Shown here: in pieces, positions 62,935-64,000 of the stretch | How positions within the stretch are numbered: the first letter of the stretch is position 1 | Layout of the letters: each line of letters opens with the position of its first letter | Assembly (NCBI RefSeq): GCF_027580225.2 | Contig: NC_073360.2 | Location: 9,850,501 to 9,914,500 of the forward strand | Direction: 5' to 3' | Source of the DNA: Misgurnus anguillicaudatus | Lineage: Eukaryota > Chordata > Actinopteri > Cypriniformes > Cobitidae | DNA length: 64,000 nt | Notes under the pieces: generated by a model | Databases searched by the model: none | What the model was told of the DNA's origin: nothing | Seen by the model: the letters and a program-made list of their open reading frames with translations, nothing else | Position numbers and translations under genes: made by a program

Positions 62935-63237
62935 ATGGCTTCTTATATTAAGGAAGTTGTTGTGCCGTTATCGGTCGAGGTAGGGCATTTGGTAGGTCCT
63001 CACAAAAAGCGCTATTTAGAGAAGTTAGAGATAGCGGGACTGGATACCGACCCTTACCTTCTTCCTCCTTCAATTTTCACGGACCTCATTAAACGCCGAG
63101 TCTGCCCGACTTCAGCCCGCGTGATTTGTACCACTATGTGGTAAACGGGATAACGTTATCCCCATACACTGGTGCTGATCTTAAGGCTTTTAAAAGTCTG
63201 CAGAGCTGCCAACTTCTGAGTTCAGCTTGGAGTGAGA
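62935..63237 (+). pseudogene. Frameshifted fragment resembling fish SWIM/YqaJ-type ORF N-terminus
   Basis: MASYIKEVVVP opens an ORF that includes KKRYLEKLEIAGLDTDPYLL and then IFTDL. After about 63104 it loses frame, and the next frame carries FSPRDLYHYVV then SPYTGADLKAFKSLQS. The order (YLEKL..AGL..DPY, then DLY.YLV, then YT...LKAYKSL) recalls the N-terminal part of multi-copy fish proteins that carry a SWIM zinc finger and a YqaJ-type nuclease domain. Those domains are absent here, and the sequence runs into a G-rich stretch at 63245. Assignment is from memory of the family. Confidence 0.5.
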
Positions 63238-64000
63238 TTTTTTTTGGGGGGGGTGGGGGTTTGTGGTAATAATTTTTTTATATAAGTCCTAACCATTTGC
63301 CAATTGATAATAGTGTGGATTTTAGCTATTTCTGTGTTAAATAGTTGGGAAAGACTGCGTTAAAACGGTTCACAATACAAATCGAATCATATTTTAGAAA
63401 TTAAATTGAAATAAAAGCTTTTACTGAGTTTAAATGCCTGAGATTAGAGTCTTTACTATTATTTTATACACTTCTATTATGCTTTCCTTCTGATAAAAGT
63501 GCCAAAAAAGTTAAGTTAAAATCTAATGAATAGGCTACTGGTCTCTGTAAAATGTATAACTGCAGATAACAGCAGCTTTGATTCAGTTTATCCACTGAGA
63601 AAGAAAAGCGTAAAGTAATGATTTGTGATTGGTGATAGAGGGACTGTCACAATCAAATAAACCAAATGAGTAGTTTATATTAAACTAAAGCAACAGATAA
63701 TGTGTATGTCAAGACCATATAATTATATTTCGTATATATTATTGTTTATAGATGTCAAATATCAATTGACTTTTTTCTCTTTTATTAAAACCTGTCACCG
63801 CAAACATGCACACGCGAGTGATGGTTGATTAAAATTGCTGTTTTCTGAGGGTATCTGCGTGCGTGGAATTCGGGCAGGTCTCTGCTTTTCATCCAGACCT
63901 TGACGCTTTGTGTGTTCGACTGGTGCGGAGCTGACTGATCGGCGTATGACATCAGAGTAACGCGAGAGCAAAGGTAAAGGCGGACCCTTTTGTAACATTT
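63238..64000. other. lhfpl6 intron to the right edge, unassigned
   Basis: T8 then a G-rich run at 63238-63260 is followed by AT-rich DNA without a recognised gene or repeat boundary. Confidence 0.3.

Overview
The window is vertebrate nuclear DNA, most likely from a teleost fish and probably a cyprinid. It holds two recognisable genes with small GT-AG exons in large AT-rich introns. Between the exons lie many short DNA transposons, a Tc1-type transposase remnant, tRNA-derived SINE heads, LINE-like 3' tails and microsatellites. Species assignment is inference; the gene assignments rest on recognisable protein segments.

Minus strand, 33793 down to the left edge: the 5' part of cog6, a subunit of the conserved oligomeric Golgi tethering complex. 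Eight coding exons join in phase and give about 260 N-terminal residues of a protein of roughly 650. The remaining exons lie to the left of the window. Introns 2, 4, 7 and 8 hold most of the repeats.

Plus strand, from about 38.4 kb to the right edge: the 5' part of lhfpl6 (older name lhfp), a tetraspan membrane protein. There is a probable non-coding first exon ending at 38691 and a first coding exon (39400-39784) with the first 128 residues. No later exon was found, so 39785-64000 is read as one intron that continues out of the window. The two genes are head to head about 4.8 kb apart. COG6 and LHFP are also neighbours in human.

The rest is a layered record of transposition. One cohort of short elements has 8-bp target-site duplications that can be read directly (hAT-like: 13554-14028, 15493-16327, 18393-19224, 30705-31648, 32516-32944, 48144-49040, 60691-61989). 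A second cohort is flanked by TTAA. Several are nested, for example a hAT-like element inside a Tc1 remnant. Other notable structures are a 182-bp unit repeated exactly five times inside a MITE, a roughly 178-bp tandem array in cog6 intron 7, a tandem pair of palindromic THAP-encoding fragments, a sequence identical to a tRNA-Pro retroviral primer-binding site, and a frameshifted ORF fragment resembling the fish SWIM/YqaJ-type family. I see no CRISPR, operon or other prokaryotic system and no new enzymatic pathway.
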